Below, in pieces: positions 35,436 to 47,746 of a DNA stretch of 64,000 bases (positions are counted from its first letter, which is position 1; each line of letters begins with the position of its first letter). This DNA comes from Glycine soja. Lineage: Eukaryota; Streptophyta; Magnoliopsida; Fabales; Fabaceae. Both the position numbers and the translations under genes were made by a program. The notes below the pieces were generated by a model. That model was not told the DNA's origin, did no database searches, and saw only the letters and a program-made list of their open reading frames with translations. The stretch lies in the NCBI RefSeq assembly GCF_004193775.1, contig NC_041021.1, positions 33,367,718 through 33,431,717 of the forward strand, given 5' to 3'.

Positions 35436-36977
35436 TGTGGAAGAAAAGCTTTCCAAGTTTATTTTGATGATGCCAAAGACTCAAGTCAAGAATCAAGAGT
35501 CAAACAAGTTTCAAGAATCAAAGAGTCATTCAATCAAGAATCAAGATTCAAGTGAAGTTTCAAGAGAAGACTCAAGATATGCAAGAACTTCAAGAACTAT
35601 TAAGATAAGTATAAAAAGATTTTTTCAAAATATTGAATAGCACAATTTTGATCAAGAGAATTTTTCAAAAAGAAAAATCTTTTACCAAAGAGTTTTACTC
35701 TGTGATAATCGATTACCAGAAGTCAGTAATCGATTACCAGTAATCAACATCCTTTTCAAACTGATTTACAAAGTTGTAATTGATTACCATAATCATGTAA
35801 TCGATTACCAATGTTTTAAAACGTTAGATTTCAAATTTCAAGAGTCACAACTTGTGATAAAACATTTTCAAATCATTTCAAACTTGTGTAATCGATTACA
35901 CAATACTTGTAATCGATTACCAATGTTTCTAAACATTTTGATTTTCAAATTTAAACATGAAGAGTCACATCTGTTGATGTGTAATCGATTACACTATGAT
36001 GGTAATCGATTACTAGTGACTTATTTTGAAAAATAAATTACCAAAAGTCACAATTCTTAAAGTGACTTGTTTCTGAAGATTTTTTCAAAAGTCACAACCT
36101 TTAAGTGATTAGTTTTCAAAAGAGTCACAACTTTTAAAAAGTGACTAGTTTTCAAGAAATTGCCAAGAGTCACAACTTTTAACTTGTTTTTTCTAGAGCC
36201 ATCAAATGGCTATAAATATGTGACCATGGCACAAATTTTAGAGAGAGAACTTTCAGATTTCTTTCATTCATTCAAAGCATTCTTCTAAGAGTTTTTGTTA
36301 AATACTTTCTTTATTCAAGGAAAGTTCATTGGCCAAAAACTTGTGCTATTCTTTTTCTTCATTCCTTTTCCCTCTTGCCAAAAGATTCAAAGGACTAACC
36401 GCCTGAGAATTTTTTTGATTCTTCCTCTTCCCTTTAAAAAAAAGATTTCAAAGGACTAACCACATGAGATATCTTTTGTTTCCCCTTACAAAGATTCAAG
36501 GGACTAACCACCTAAGAATTCTTTGTCTTAACACATTGGAGGGTACATCCTTTGTGGTACAAGTAGAGTGTACATCTACTTGGGTTGTAATACTGAGAAC
36601 AAGAGAGGGTACATCTCTTGTGGATTAGTTCAAGTGGAGGGTACATCCACTTTGTCGTTCAAAGAGAACAAGGGAGGGTACATCCCTTGTGGATATATGC
36701 TCTTAAAGGATTTTACAAAGTTATTGAAAATCTCAAGAACCGGTGGTTGCTTGGGGACTGGATGTAGGCACGGGTTGTGGTCGAGCCAGTATAAATCTTG
36801 TGTTTTTCTTCTTCTGCCCTACACTCTTTATCTTTCCGTTGTGTATTTTTTATTTCCACTTTACTTTTGTCTAAGTTATTATTTATGTTCTTTACTTTCT
36901 CATAACTTAGTAGTAAAGCCTAATTGAATCTAGTAATATTAAGAAGGATAATTTTTTAATTAGTCAAGACACGTTCT
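35436..36977 (+). mobile_element. Copia-1 family LTR, 3' truncated
   Basis: It begins TGTGGAAGAAAAGC, has TATAAATAT at 36211-36219, GTAATCGATTAC palindromes at 35708-36010 and the GGAGGGTACATCC blocks at 36537-36700. The terminal 70 or so bases found in the other copies are missing after GACACGTTC. Confidence 0.88.
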
Positions 36978-37180
36978 TTACTATCTCTTTCATCTTCTAT
37001 TGTGTGCCTATGACCATCATGGCTTATTAACATGATATATAAAGATATAATAACTCAATCAAGTTGGTTATTGTTTAATTTGAAAGCTATGAGGATTATC
37101 TCCAAATTTTTTGTTTTCCCAAAAGCCTAGTTTAGAAGCATATTATGCCTAAAATTACAAATCGATATGCAACTTGAATT
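36978..37180. other. Unassigned AT-rich interval
   Basis: About 200 bp with no recognisable feature. Confidence 0.4.
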
Positions 37181-37610
37181 AACAACAATCACACTAGAAT
37201 GGGTTGAATAGTGTGTTAATCAAAGACATAATAAACTTTTACAACTTTTAACGCAGATATGGATGGAAATATATAAGAAAGATAGGTCGTCCACCAAAAA
37301 GAAAAACATATTTTAATAATGACAAGTTGATAATAATAACAAAGAGTTTTTTTTTTAAATAGTTTTTCCAAATAAACACTTGGTTTTAAATAAGTGACAA
37401 AGAGTGTTAATAATAGAATGCTCAATAAACCATATAGGAGAGAAGTAGAAACACTTGGTTTATGCTGCTTCACTTAACCTAAGCTACACCCAGTTTCCTT
37501 TTAGTCAACAGTAAAAGGTTCTACTAATCAAAACTTGATTAAAAAACAAGCATTCTGACTAGCTACTCCTGGCTTTACAAGTATTCTTAATACCACTTCT
37601 AGCACATACA
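37181..37610 (-). repeat. Direct repeat R1, first copy, probably a Copia LTR
   Basis: Matches 40735-41170 in order over about 430 bp, including GGTTGAAT, TGTGTTAATCAAAGA, GAGAGAAGTAGAAACA and CTCCTGGCTTTACAAGTATT. The ACATACA end at 37610 (minus TGTATGTGC) abuts the pol remnant. Confidence 0.7.
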
Positions 37611-39248
37611 TGTGTACTAATAGAAACTCAAAATCATGGTTTTTGTGGAAGAGTGTTGTGTCAACCTTTCCTCATTTAAAACCATTTTTCAAGAGAAATG
37701 AACTTAGTTTTTTGTACCAAGCTTTAGGAGCTTGCTTAATTCCATACAAGGCTTTGTTGAGCTTAAAAGCATGTCGGGGAAGAGTTTCACTGTCAAATCT
37801 TGAAGGTTTTCAACATAAACTTCCTATTGGATTAATCCATTCAGAAACACATTTTTTACATCCATTTGATATAACTTTATATTGCTATAAGTTGGAAATG
37901 AAAGTAAAATACGTATTGCCTCTAGACGAGCTGTAGTTGCATAAGTTTCTTTGTAATCTATACCTTCTAGTTGTGAGTATCCTTTAGTAACTAACCTTGC
38001 TTTGTTTTTCACAACCTTACCATTTTTGTCCAATATTTTGTTTAAAACCCATTTTGCTCCAACAAATTTCTTTCCTTTTGGTAATTCAACTAACTTCCAA
38101 ACATCATTCTTCTGAAAATGATAAAGTTCCTCTTGCATTGCTTGAACCCAGTTGTCATCTTGTATTGCATCATCAATGTGTTTGGGTTCTATTTCAAATA
38201 TCACTATAGTGTGCCCTTGTGTTCTAGGTGATGATTTTGTTTGAACATGATCTATTGGATCACCAATGATTGGACTTTCTGGATGATTCCTTCGTATGAT
38301 GCATCCAGTGAGTTCTCTTACCTCTTCTTGAACTTCATGTTGAGTGAACTCTTCTGCCTCTGGATTTTGGCTGGATGAGCTAGTTGCTATAGAGCTATTG
38401 TCCAGTCATAGATAGATATGCAAAAGACTCGTCTAGCTTTGATAAATCTTTATCAGACTTATTTTCATCAAATCTTATATGAATAGCTTCTTCAACTACC
38501 AAGATTCTTTAATTGTAAACTTTGAATGCCTTTGAAATTTCAATGTATCCAAGAAATACCTCATTATCACTTTTTGAGTCAAATTTTCCAAAGTTATCTT
38601 TTATGTTGAGAATGAAACATTTCCATCCAAATGGATAAAAATGTCATATGTTGGGTTTTCGTCCCTTCCACAGTTCATAAGGAGTCTTTTTAAGGATATG
38701 TCTTATGTAAATTCTATTTTGAAGATAGCATGCAATATTCATTGTTTTAGCTTAGAAGTGCTTAGGTATTGAATTATCATTAAGCATGGTTCTAGCCATC
38801 TTTTGTAGAGATTTGTTCTTTCTTTCAACTACCCCATTTTGTTGAGGTGTTATTGGTGTTAATTTTTTTTTGAAGGATTCTACTTTCTTCACAAATTCTC
38901 CCCCATAATGACTTTTATTGAAGTAATGCATACTCCTTTCCATCTAGAGAAGTCATCCACTATGGCAAGTCCAAACCTTTTTCCACTGGTGAACGTAGTT
39001 CTAGTTAGACCAAATAGATCAAGGCATATCAACTGCAAGGGTCTAGAGGTGGAAACAATGTTTTTATTTGAAAATGAGTTTTAAATTTTTTCCCCTTTAG
39101 CCATACCTCACAAAGTAAATTATCCTTGTATGACATACTTGGTAGACCTCTTGGAAGGTTGTTTTTCTACAATTTGACAATTAACCTCCAACTTGCCTGA
39201 CCTAGTTTTTTATGCCATAGCAAGTAATTTTCTTTAACAAATATTAAG
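37611..39248 (-). pseudogene. Copia pol remnant 1 (integrase and RT fragments)
   Basis: Read on the minus strand: a GAG_pre-integrase remnant near 39100-39230, an integrase end (TPQQNGVVERKN, QKMARTMLN) at 38752-38943, a decayed spacer, then RVT_2-type RT (NWVQAMQEELYHF, GAKWVLNK, NKARLVTKGYSQ, YQMDVKNVFLNG) at 37824-38204. It continues through KLNKALYG-like sequence to about 37614. Frameshifts and stops occur throughout. The blocks resemble the SIRE/Maximus-type Copia lineage. The RT catalytic site and RNase H are missing. Confidence 0.82.
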
Positions 39249-40254
39249 TGATGCAATACTCATAAGGAGGGGACCCATCACCAGAGCCATGGCTAGGAAA
39301 CTCCAGGAAGATTGGGCTAGGGATGCTGGAGAAGGCCCTAGGGTAGATTTTGAGCCCATGGGCTAAGTATGAGCCCATTTATCTTTGTACATATTATATT
39401 AGGGTTTCATTATTTTTTTGGGTCTTGTATTTAGGGCTCCATAGTGTAGGGAGGGTACCCCATAAGTTTAGGGTACCTTAGTAATGTAGGATTCTTCAAC
39501 CCTTGTATTTTAGGGCACCTAGACTAGTTTTTGTATTAGGGGTAGTTTTGCAATTTCACATGCATTAAGTGAACTATTTGATGTGTGTGTTAGGATAAAA
39601 ATTTAATTGAATTGGGAGAAGCCCAATCCAATTAAAGTTCAGACCACCCTAAGGGGGAGGTGAGCATTTGCTTGCTACACCCCATTGTCACATCATATAG
39701 TTACACTTTGTGCATGTCTTTCATGCTTTACATGCCTCATGACACCTAAGCACTCTTAGTAGAGAATCTTGGATTTGATCTTGGATTAGTGGGCTGAACC
39801 GTAGTTGAAATTCACTAATCATAATTAGTGAAATTTTGGCACCAAATTTGGCTCCACAAATTCAAATTCAAATTCAAGTGAAATCTGAATAGAAATTCAT
39901 ATTTCCCTCCAATTTTGTGACACTTAGGCTATAAATAGAGGTCTTGTGTGTGAATTTTGAAACTTTGATGATTTGAGAAATTTGACTTCAAAGTTCAGAC
40001 CTCATTCTCCTTCTTCTCTGTCTCAAAATTTAGTTCCCCTCTCTCCCTCTCCCTCCACTCATTTTCTCTTACCTTCAAGCTCTTATCCATGGCTTCCTAT
40101 GGTGGTGAGCTTATTCTTGACTCATCTTCTCATTGAAGTGGCGTCTCCAATAAAATTTCCTTCTTCTCTATTACGCTGTCATTTATCTTCAAGAAGCAAA
40201 TGACTCCATTGATGAAGAAGATCCAAGGCCTACAAGCTCTACATGGAGCCACAT
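39249..40254 (+). mobile_element. LTR of the TGATGCAAT family inserted in Copia pol remnant 1
   Basis: It starts TGATGCAATACTC and shares blocks with the solo LTR at 61588-62498 (GAAGGCCCTAGGG, GTAGATTTTGAGCCCATGG, CTAAGTATGAGCCC). A TATAAATAG box is at 39930-39938. The right end is uncertain: GGAGCCACA followed by TTAGT only partly matches the left flank TTAAG. No internal region is seen. Confidence 0.75.
39930..39938 (+). promoter_or_regulatory. LTR TATA box
   Basis: TATAAATAG within the LTR, followed about 100 bp later by a pyrimidine-rich leader. It is the same motif in the same context as 61939-61947. Confidence 0.6.
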
Positions 40255-40734
40255 TAGTAGACTAATTTGTTGCTTGATAGCATGGCTTGATAAACTATGA
40301 CAATGGTTCCTTTGAAATAAAAACTAAAACCAATGTTAATGCTACACAATTGTTCTAGCTTTTAAATTTTTAAGTGCTTCCATGGAAATAAACAATAAAC
40401 TACCTATAGGGTTGATTGATCATCATTGATAGACTCTAGCTAAACAATATTTTCATGAAAAATAGGACAAAAACCAATATGAACACTTCAAGTTATGTTT
40501 GTGATTTAGGATATTAGTCCATTTCATGACTACAGTTTAGTTGTACTTAGACTGTATTTTCGGTGCGTTCGGAGAACAATGAAAAAAAGTTAAAATAAAA
40601 ACATAAAGGTGCAAATGTGTAATTGCAAATTAGTTTGATGTTTGACTTTGACTTTACTATGTGCAATGCTTTCGAAGAAAAATGGATAAAGCCAATGTGA
40701 AATCTTAATAGGGGGTTTTAGCATTTTATAAAAT
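40255..40734. other. Unassigned interval
   Basis: AT-rich, no ORF and no element signature I can support. Confidence 0.4.
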
Positions 40735-41170
40735 ATCAACAATCATATTAGAAGAGGGGTTGAATTGTGTGTTAATCAAAGATAACAATTTTTTATGACT
40801 TTTAACTTAGATATAGACAGATATGTATATGTATGGTAACTTGTCCACTAAAAAGAAAAGCAGGTTTTAATAAAACCAAGTTTGATTGTCGAGTGACTGA
40901 ATAAGATAGAGTCTTTAAAATAGTTTTTCAAGTAAATACTTGGTATGAGAAGAAGGATAAATAGTGATAAGAGAATGCTTAATAAATCATTAAGGAGAGA
41001 AGTAGAAACATTTGGTTTATACTCGTTCACTCAACCTGAGCTAAGTCCAGATCTTCTTTAAATAACAGTAAAGAGTTTTACTAATCAAATTTTGATTACA
41101 AAACAAGTATTCTGACCTGTGACTCCTGGCTTTACAAGTATTCTTAATAGGACTTCTAGCACTGTCTTAG
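40735..41170 (-). repeat. Direct repeat R1, second copy
   Basis: Counterpart of 37181-37610. It is preceded by TATCAACAATCATATTAG and followed by different sequence (TGTCTTAGACTCCCCC). Both copies lie left of a minus-strand Copia pol remnant, as a 3' LTR would. Confidence 0.7.
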
Positions 41171-42040
41171 ACTCCCCCTAAATCTAAGAAACCCAACTAT
41201 TTTTTAACAGTAGGCCATTCCTGGTTTTCACAAATAGTAGTTTGAATGAATAAAAGTATTCAATAACACTCAATGAGTGAATAAATAATAAAGCTCAAGT
41301 ACAATATAACTTTTCTTAGCAAAGGGTAAAGAAATAAGATTGTCTTTCATAGACTTCCGTGACAGATCCGTTACAGGATCAATGTTGATCCCTTGAAAAT
41401 ACCATTGTCTCACATTGGGAGAAAAGACTATGTCGCATGCTCTGATTTGCAAGGAAACGACTGATAGTACCAACAACATCATGTGCTCCTTGTCCTCGAC
41501 GAAAGTGACCTCCAAGGAATATTCTGTCAATACCTTTTATTCTCTTCTATTTTTTCCTTTCCTTAAATTCAAAAATTCAAAAGAAAGAAAGGTAAAAATA
41601 AATTTGTATATGTTAAAGTGTGTGTACTTCCCTTTCCAACTTAAGTTTTTGATCAATATGGATCATTTTGAAAGAATGCGTGAGTCTCTTACTAGCTAGA
41701 CGTGAGAGTTAACAAAATGCAGTGTATAATATTGATCAACATAGAGTATTTTCTCTTAGAGTATGGACAATAGATGAGGATTATTGTTAAATCTTTTAAC
41801 ATCGTTGATCTTGTCCACTTGTCATAAACTCATTAAAATATCAATAATTTATTCTAATTATTAATCATCAAAACTCAAGGTAGATGTGGAAAGTGGTTGT
41901 CCAAACCAAACAATCTATCCCTTTTGTATTATGAAAAATAATATATATTTTGATTTACATAAAATATAATCAGAGTTATAAGAGTGTAACATGATTGTAA
42001 TGCATTTTAAACTCCCCCTGTGTTCAACATAGCACAAAGA
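41171..42040. other. Interval between R1 and the microsatellite, no gene
   Basis: Probably more Copia LTR or 3' spacer. Short frames only. Confidence 0.4.
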
Positions 42041-42059
42041 CACACACACACACACACAC

Positions 42060-42154
<95 letters not shown>
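42041..42154. repeat. Compound CA/TA/CA microsatellite
   Basis: A run of CA units, GA, then about 34 TA units and again about 12 CA units. The total is about 114 bp, with alternating purine-pyrimidine throughout. Confidence 0.97.
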
Positions 42155-42699
42155 TTTATATAGGTAGAAGAACTAAACATGCAAATGTATGGCAGTGGAA
42201 CAAAATGAAAGTAAATAGTTATACTGCAAAACCACTTCTATCACTAGTTTTCTTTTTACAATTTAAATTTCTTCTTCTCCTCCTTTTGTTAAAAAAAGAT
42301 GATGGGTTTCAAGAGAGAAATAGTGATGGACATCATAGTTAGTCCTAACATGGTGATGGTGGTAGAGATTGAGTAGGTGAAGGTGGCAGAGGTGTTGGAG
42401 CAATGCTAGTGGTGATGGTTTATGTGTTTGAGGTGCAGGGATAGGTGTGGAATTTTGTAGGAGGAGAACACCAAAGGTTTGAGAATTAGGTGGTGATAGC
42501 ATTCTGCATGGAGAGACTAAACTACTAATTTTCTCAGTGTTGGCATTCAACGAATGACTCCATTTCTTGCCTAATCATTTCTTGCATTTGATCCCTTGTT
42601 ACAACAACAACAGGTGCATAGTTCAAGGTATGCTTATCCCTTTTCTCGTGATGTAGCTTCATTTAAGGTTGTTGGCTGCTTGGATGCAGGTTCGTGGAT

Positions 42700-43110
42700 G
42701 TGATGTAGAACCTCATTAGCTATGGTTACATTGGACTCCTTAGATGTTTTGTCCATGATACTAGTGTTGGAAAGGTCAATAATGACCCCTTGTACACTGG
42801 TATCATCCATAACTTTAGCAGACGCTTCAACTTGGATGAAGGCATCTTTTTCTTTGTTGCAAAAACAACAACACAGAGTTGAGTGACATGAGCTATCATT
42901 TGCGCTTTAGTCATCTCTAAAATATTGTAAATCCTTTCAGATTGAATAGTGGGAAGTTATAGAAGGCATTGAATGAAAAAGTAGTTGTCAGCACCTTTGG
43001 TGAAGTAGACACGAGCATCATCGAAGTGATATTTATAAACTAGACGTAACACTTGAATGAAGTCGCTTTGCTCGGTGGTTGTAACATACAAATTTTTCAT
43101 GTGTGTGGTA
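42700..43110 (-). pseudogene. Unrecognised decayed coding remnant
   Basis: A minus-strand reading starting near 43100 (MKNLYVTTTEQSDF) runs with one stop near 42956 through ILEMTKAQMIAHVTQLC to about 42726, with a possible frame change near 42850. I do not recognise the family. It lies downstream of the Copia RT remnant, where SIRE-type elements can carry an env-like ORF, but no transmembrane or other diagnostic segment is visible. It could equally be captured or unrelated sequence. Confidence 0.3.
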
Positions 43111-43298
43111 GACAATGCTATTGCTTTCTTGTGTGATTGGATAGTGATTTTAGACTATTGAAATGTTAGAAAATGAGATGTTACCATAGGATACCTAAGC
43201 ATTGTTAAGCTTGTAAATTTTTAAGCTAAAGTCCAGAAAAAATAAGGATAATTAAAAAGAAAATTGTCTGGTCAAATAATGGTCAACTCATTAACGAC

Positions 43299-44672
43299 CT
43301 AGATTTTTAAGCTAAAGATGCGCTTAATGGTAGTTAGATGAACTTCCCTTGATTCTTGTCGAAATCTCTTACACACGCAAACATTGAACATGATATCAGA
43401 CCTGTACACTGTGAGATAGAGTAGTGAACCAATAATTGCTTTGTATTGAGTAGCATCCACCTTTGTTGATTCCTTGTGCAGTCCAAGGTATATTGTAGGA
43501 TGCATTGGAGTCTTCATTTCTTTTGCATCATTCATGTTGGATTTCTTCAACAATTTTTTCACATACTTGGTTTGGTGAATATAAATACATTGGATGTTTG
43601 CTTTATTTGTAGTCCAAGAAAGAACTTCAATTCTCCCATCATACTAATTTCAAACTTTGTTTGCATTAGCTTAGAAAAATATTCACAATGCATTTCCTTA
43701 GAAGCACCAAAAATGACGTCATCCTCATATAATTGCACTAATAAAAACTAAGAGCCATAGTTTTGCGAAAGAAAGTTATGTCAACTTTTCCTCACTCAAA
43801 GCCATTTTTCAAGAGAAATCAACTTAGTCTTTCATACCAAACTCTAGGAGCTTACTTAAGTCTATATAAGGATTTGTTGAGTTTAAAAACATAATGAGGA
43901 AGAGTTTCATTCTCAAATCCTTGAGGTTGTTCAACATAAACTTCCTCTTGTATTAAACCATTGAGAAATGCATTTTTTTACATCTATTTGATACAACTTC
44001 GTATTGCTATAAGCTACAAATGAAAGAAAAATGTGTATTGAATTGCCTCTAGATGAGCTAAATGTTTATAAGTTTCTTTGTAATCTACACCTTCTTGTTG
44101 TGAATAACCTTCAGTGACTAACCTTGCCTTGTTTCTCAATACCTTACCATTTTCATCCAGTTTGTTGTAGAAGACTCATTTCTCTCCCACAACCTTCTTT
44201 ACTTTTGGTAGTTCAACTAACTTCCAAACATCATTCTTTGGAAATTGATCAAGTTCCTCTTGCATGGCCTTGATCCCATTATCATCTTCCAATCAATCAT
44301 CAATTTGTTGGGGTTTCATTTTAGAAATCAGTGATGTATGCCTCTATGATCTGAGTAATGATCTTGTTTGAACATGATTTATTGGGTCTCTAATAATTTG
44401 ACTATCTAGATGATTTTTCTCATGATTCATCCACTGGTTTCTTTTTCCTCTTCTTGGGTGCATGCTTCTATTTCTGAATTTTGTGTCCATGAGCTAGTTT
44501 CTATTAAGTTGTCATCTAGTATGATATTTGGAAAAGATTCATCTAGCTCGGATAAATATTTATCAAGCTTAGTTTTGTCAAATCTCACATGAATAACTTC
44601 TTCAACTACCAAGTTTCTTGAGTTGTAAACTTTGAATGCCTTAGAAGTTTCAGAGTATCCATGAAATATTCC
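43299..44672 (-). pseudogene. Copia pol remnant 2 (RT and RNase H fragments)
   Basis: GYSETSKAFKVYNSR at the right end is the region after integrase. Broken RT N-terminal blocks follow (44330-43800). The catalytic block reads Tyr-Glu-Asp-Asp (43718-43729) instead of YVDD. MKTPMHPT and IGSLLYLT at 43299-43562 mark the end of RT. Several frameshifts and stops are present. It is a second copy of the same lineage as 37611-39248. The element starting at 44673 cuts it off. Confidence 0.82.
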
Positions 44673-44935
44673 TGTCACAACCCATACTTAGGCGAAAGGG
44701 CGATGCAAGACTCATAGGTGCGTCTTCCAAGGAAGGAAAATGCACAGAGTCGCCACCAACGTTTATTTGAGGAAAATGTTAGAAAAACCAAAAGAGGGTA
44801 TACGAATTTAAAGGATAAAAGATTCAGGAGTTGTTACGTGCGGGGAAGGTATTAGCACTCCACATGTCCGCCTCAAAGGACGACAACCTACGGGTCTTGC
44901 CCCTATCTCAAAATCGGGCTCATCTCTAGGCCATG
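44673..44935 (-). mobile_element. Terminal fragment of Tat-type 3' LTR
   Basis: TGTCACAACCC, then GAAAGGGCGA, GTCGCCACCAACGTTTATTT, GGTATTAGCACTCCAC. It is the same series as the LTR end at 54068-54300. Confidence 0.82.
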
Positions 44936-47746
44936 CAACTATGGCCCTGAACTGCTCGAGGGTAGGCCATAGGAAGGGATTAGGGTGCTGGCCCTGCTGG
45001 TGCTAGGTGTACCAGTAGAAGCTCTCGTTCAGCTGAACCTGACCCTTGTGATTAGGCGCCTATTGGCTAGTCACATGCTGCATGTAAGTGTGCATCTGGA
45101 GCTCCATTCTTCTCAGGTGAGTGGATATGGACTCCAAGGATGGCGTCTCCTGTAGAGGTAGCGGCAGTGCGCCTGCGGCTGGCTACTGCTGGCCCTCCTC
45201 TTGCTGTTGTGCCTGCCTGGGCATGCAATACTTCTCTATGAAAGCCCTGCTGATGGGGGGTCAGATAAGCTTGGTGGGAGTGACCAACACTCCATAGAAT
45301 TGGCAAAGGCCCAAGATCAAAGCAGGAAATATTAGGGCCTTGTTGGACTTCTCGGGGTCCACTGGGTGTCTAGAAGGCGTGATCCCTACAAACTGATAGA
45401 TAGCATCTTGTTGGATCAAGTGACCTCGAAATAATTAAGAAGGGGGGGTTGAATTAATTATTAATGAACCTTTACTAATTAAAAAACTATCCTTCTTAAT
45501 GTTACTAGATTTAATTAGGCTTTTACTATAATGTTAAGAAAGTAAAGAACAAAAATAGAAACTTAACCAAAAGTAAAAGCGATAATTAAAGTGCACAACA
45601 AAAATTAAAGAGTGTAGGGAAGAAGAAGACAAACACAAGAGTTTTATACTAGTTCGGCAACAACCCGTGCCTACACCCAATCCCCTAGCGACCTGCGGTC
45701 CTTGAGATTTCTTTTCAACCTTGTAAAAACCTTTACAAGCAAAGATCCACAAGGGATGTACCCTCCCTTGTTCTCTTTGAACAACCAAGTGGATGTACCC
45801 TTTCTTGTTCTCAGTTACAACAACCCAAGTAGATGTACCCTCTACTTGTACCACAAAGGATGTACCCTCCAATGTGTTAAGACAAAGTTCTCAGGCGGTT
45901 AGTCCTTTGAAACTTTGTGAAGGGGAAACCAAAGATATCTCAGGCGATTAGTCCTTTGAAATCTTTTTTTTAAGAGAAAGGGAAGAATCAAAAGAATTCT
46001 CAGACTGTGTCTTTTTGAATTCTTTGAAAAGGGAGAAGGGGGACACAAAAAATTTCAGGCGGTTAGTCCTTCGTTCTTTTGGAAAAGGGAGAATAGAGAC
46101 ACAAAAAGAATTCAGGCGGTTAGTCCTTCGTTCTTTTGGAAAAGGGAGAAGAGAGACACAAAAACAATTCAGGCGGTTAGTCCTTGGCGAATTCTTTTTG
46201 GCAAAGGAAGAAGAGAATAAAAAGATATAGCACACTTTTGTTTGCTGTGAAAGAACAAGGTTTGCAAACCAGAAAACTTAGAAAGCTTTTGGCAAAGGAA
46301 GAATAAGTTCAAAAAGATGTTCAAAAAGTATGTGAGAAAGTTATATCAAGTCCTTAAAATGCAAGTCAATGTCTTGCTTTTATAGACTCTTCATGTCTGG
46401 TCAAGAAAACCATTGGAAGAGTTATAACCTTGAGAAAATCTTGAGAAAACCATTGGAAGAGTTACATCTCTTGATTTTTATTCAAAACTTGTCACTGGTA
46501 ATCGATTACTAAAACCATGTAATCAATTACACAAAGCATTTTATGAAAAGATGTGACTCTTCACAATTGAATTTGAATTTCAACGTTCGGATACACTAGT
46601 AATCGATTACCAATATATTGTAATCGATTACACCATTTAAAAAACAATTGGAACGTTGCAAATTCATTTAAAAGCTTTTGAAATCTAACTTTGCCACTGG
46701 TAATCGATTACAGGAAACTGGTAATCGATTACCTGAGAGTAAAAACTCTGGTAACTTAGAAAATTTTGAGAAAAACTCTTTTGAAAAATAAAATTGTGCT
46801 GTGTTTGTTTTTTGAAAAATCTTTTCAATACTTCCCTTGTGAAGTCTTCTTGATTTCTTCTCTTGAATCTTGAAATCAAACTTCTCTTGATTCTTGAATC
46901 TTCTTGATTTCTTCTTATGAAACTTGATCTTGAACTTGTTGACTCAATCTTGAAATCATTCTCTTGGGCTTTTCGTCATCATCTTTGTCATCATCAAAAC
47001 TACTTGAATCAACTTGATTCATCATCATGAAGCTTGCTTCTACACATTTGAGATCAAATGGGCAACATGGATACTCACCTGAGTCAGGATGGCGTAGACC
47101 AGCTGACACTTCGACAGAGGGAGGTCTGAATTATGGTCGCTAGGGAGAATGTTGCTGAGCAGCAACGTTATCCAAATCTGTGTAAGGGTGGTCATGCTAG
47201 TGCGCATGATCCGCATTCGTCTCCTCGTCACACTCCGGGCAAAATCCTGCCCCAGAATGCACAACAATTGGTTTATGGCCTCCTCATCAAAGCCTGAAGC
47301 CTGACTCCTCCTCTGGCTAAAATCACAGCGCTAGCCCTCCTCCAAGACCAATGGATGCCCCAAAAACTGATTAATGGCATCCTCATCGAAAGGGATCCAC
47401 TGGCCCCTCACCCAGGAGCGTTTGTCTTTGACTCCCTCCTCCGTAGGCCAAGTGTTGGCATAAAACACCATGACTATCTCAAGATCGTACTTAGTCGTGG
47501 GTGATACAAGCTGAGCCCATTGCCTTTGAGCAATTTCCTCATGGAACTCGGCATACTCCCTATCCCTCAGCTGGACTCACCTCTCCTTGAGGAACGACCA
47601 ACCTTTAATGGCCTCCAATCGTCGCTAGTGTTCCTCACTCCGGAACCGGTGTCCATCAAACTCCACATCTACCTGTGGGGCCACACTGGAACCCTCTCTA
47701 GCGGCATCTTTTCTCAACCTCTTGGTTGGAAGCTTCTTCTGAGCCA
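44936..47746 (-). pseudogene. Extra ORF of the Tat-type element (plant transposon-protein domain), split by a solo LTR
   Basis: Met at 47744-47746 (MAQKKLPTKRLRK). The frame carries stops at about residues 41, 57 and 139, with blocks FRSEEH, EAIKGWSF, WVRGQWIPFDEDAINQFLG and MRIMRTSMTTLTQIW. At 47045 it is interrupted by the solo LTR 45409-47044. It resumes at 45408 with SRHPVDPEKSNKAL and SRAFIEKYC and fades at about 44936. It is homologous along its length to 58013-59263. The function is unknown; the family is the one I recall as the putative plant transposon protein domain. Confidence 0.8.
45409..47044 (-). mobile_element. Solo LTR of the Copia-1 family
   Basis: 1.64 kb, plus-strand ends TGTTGGATC and GCTTCTACA. 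Flanks CATCT (45404-45408) and CATTT (47045-47049) are a target-site duplication with one later change. It contains GTAATCGATTAC palindromes at 46498-46735. Confidence 0.92.

Noticed and set aside
41915..42151. Tyr/Ile-repeat frame
   Set aside because: It is a translation of the CA/TA microsatellite.
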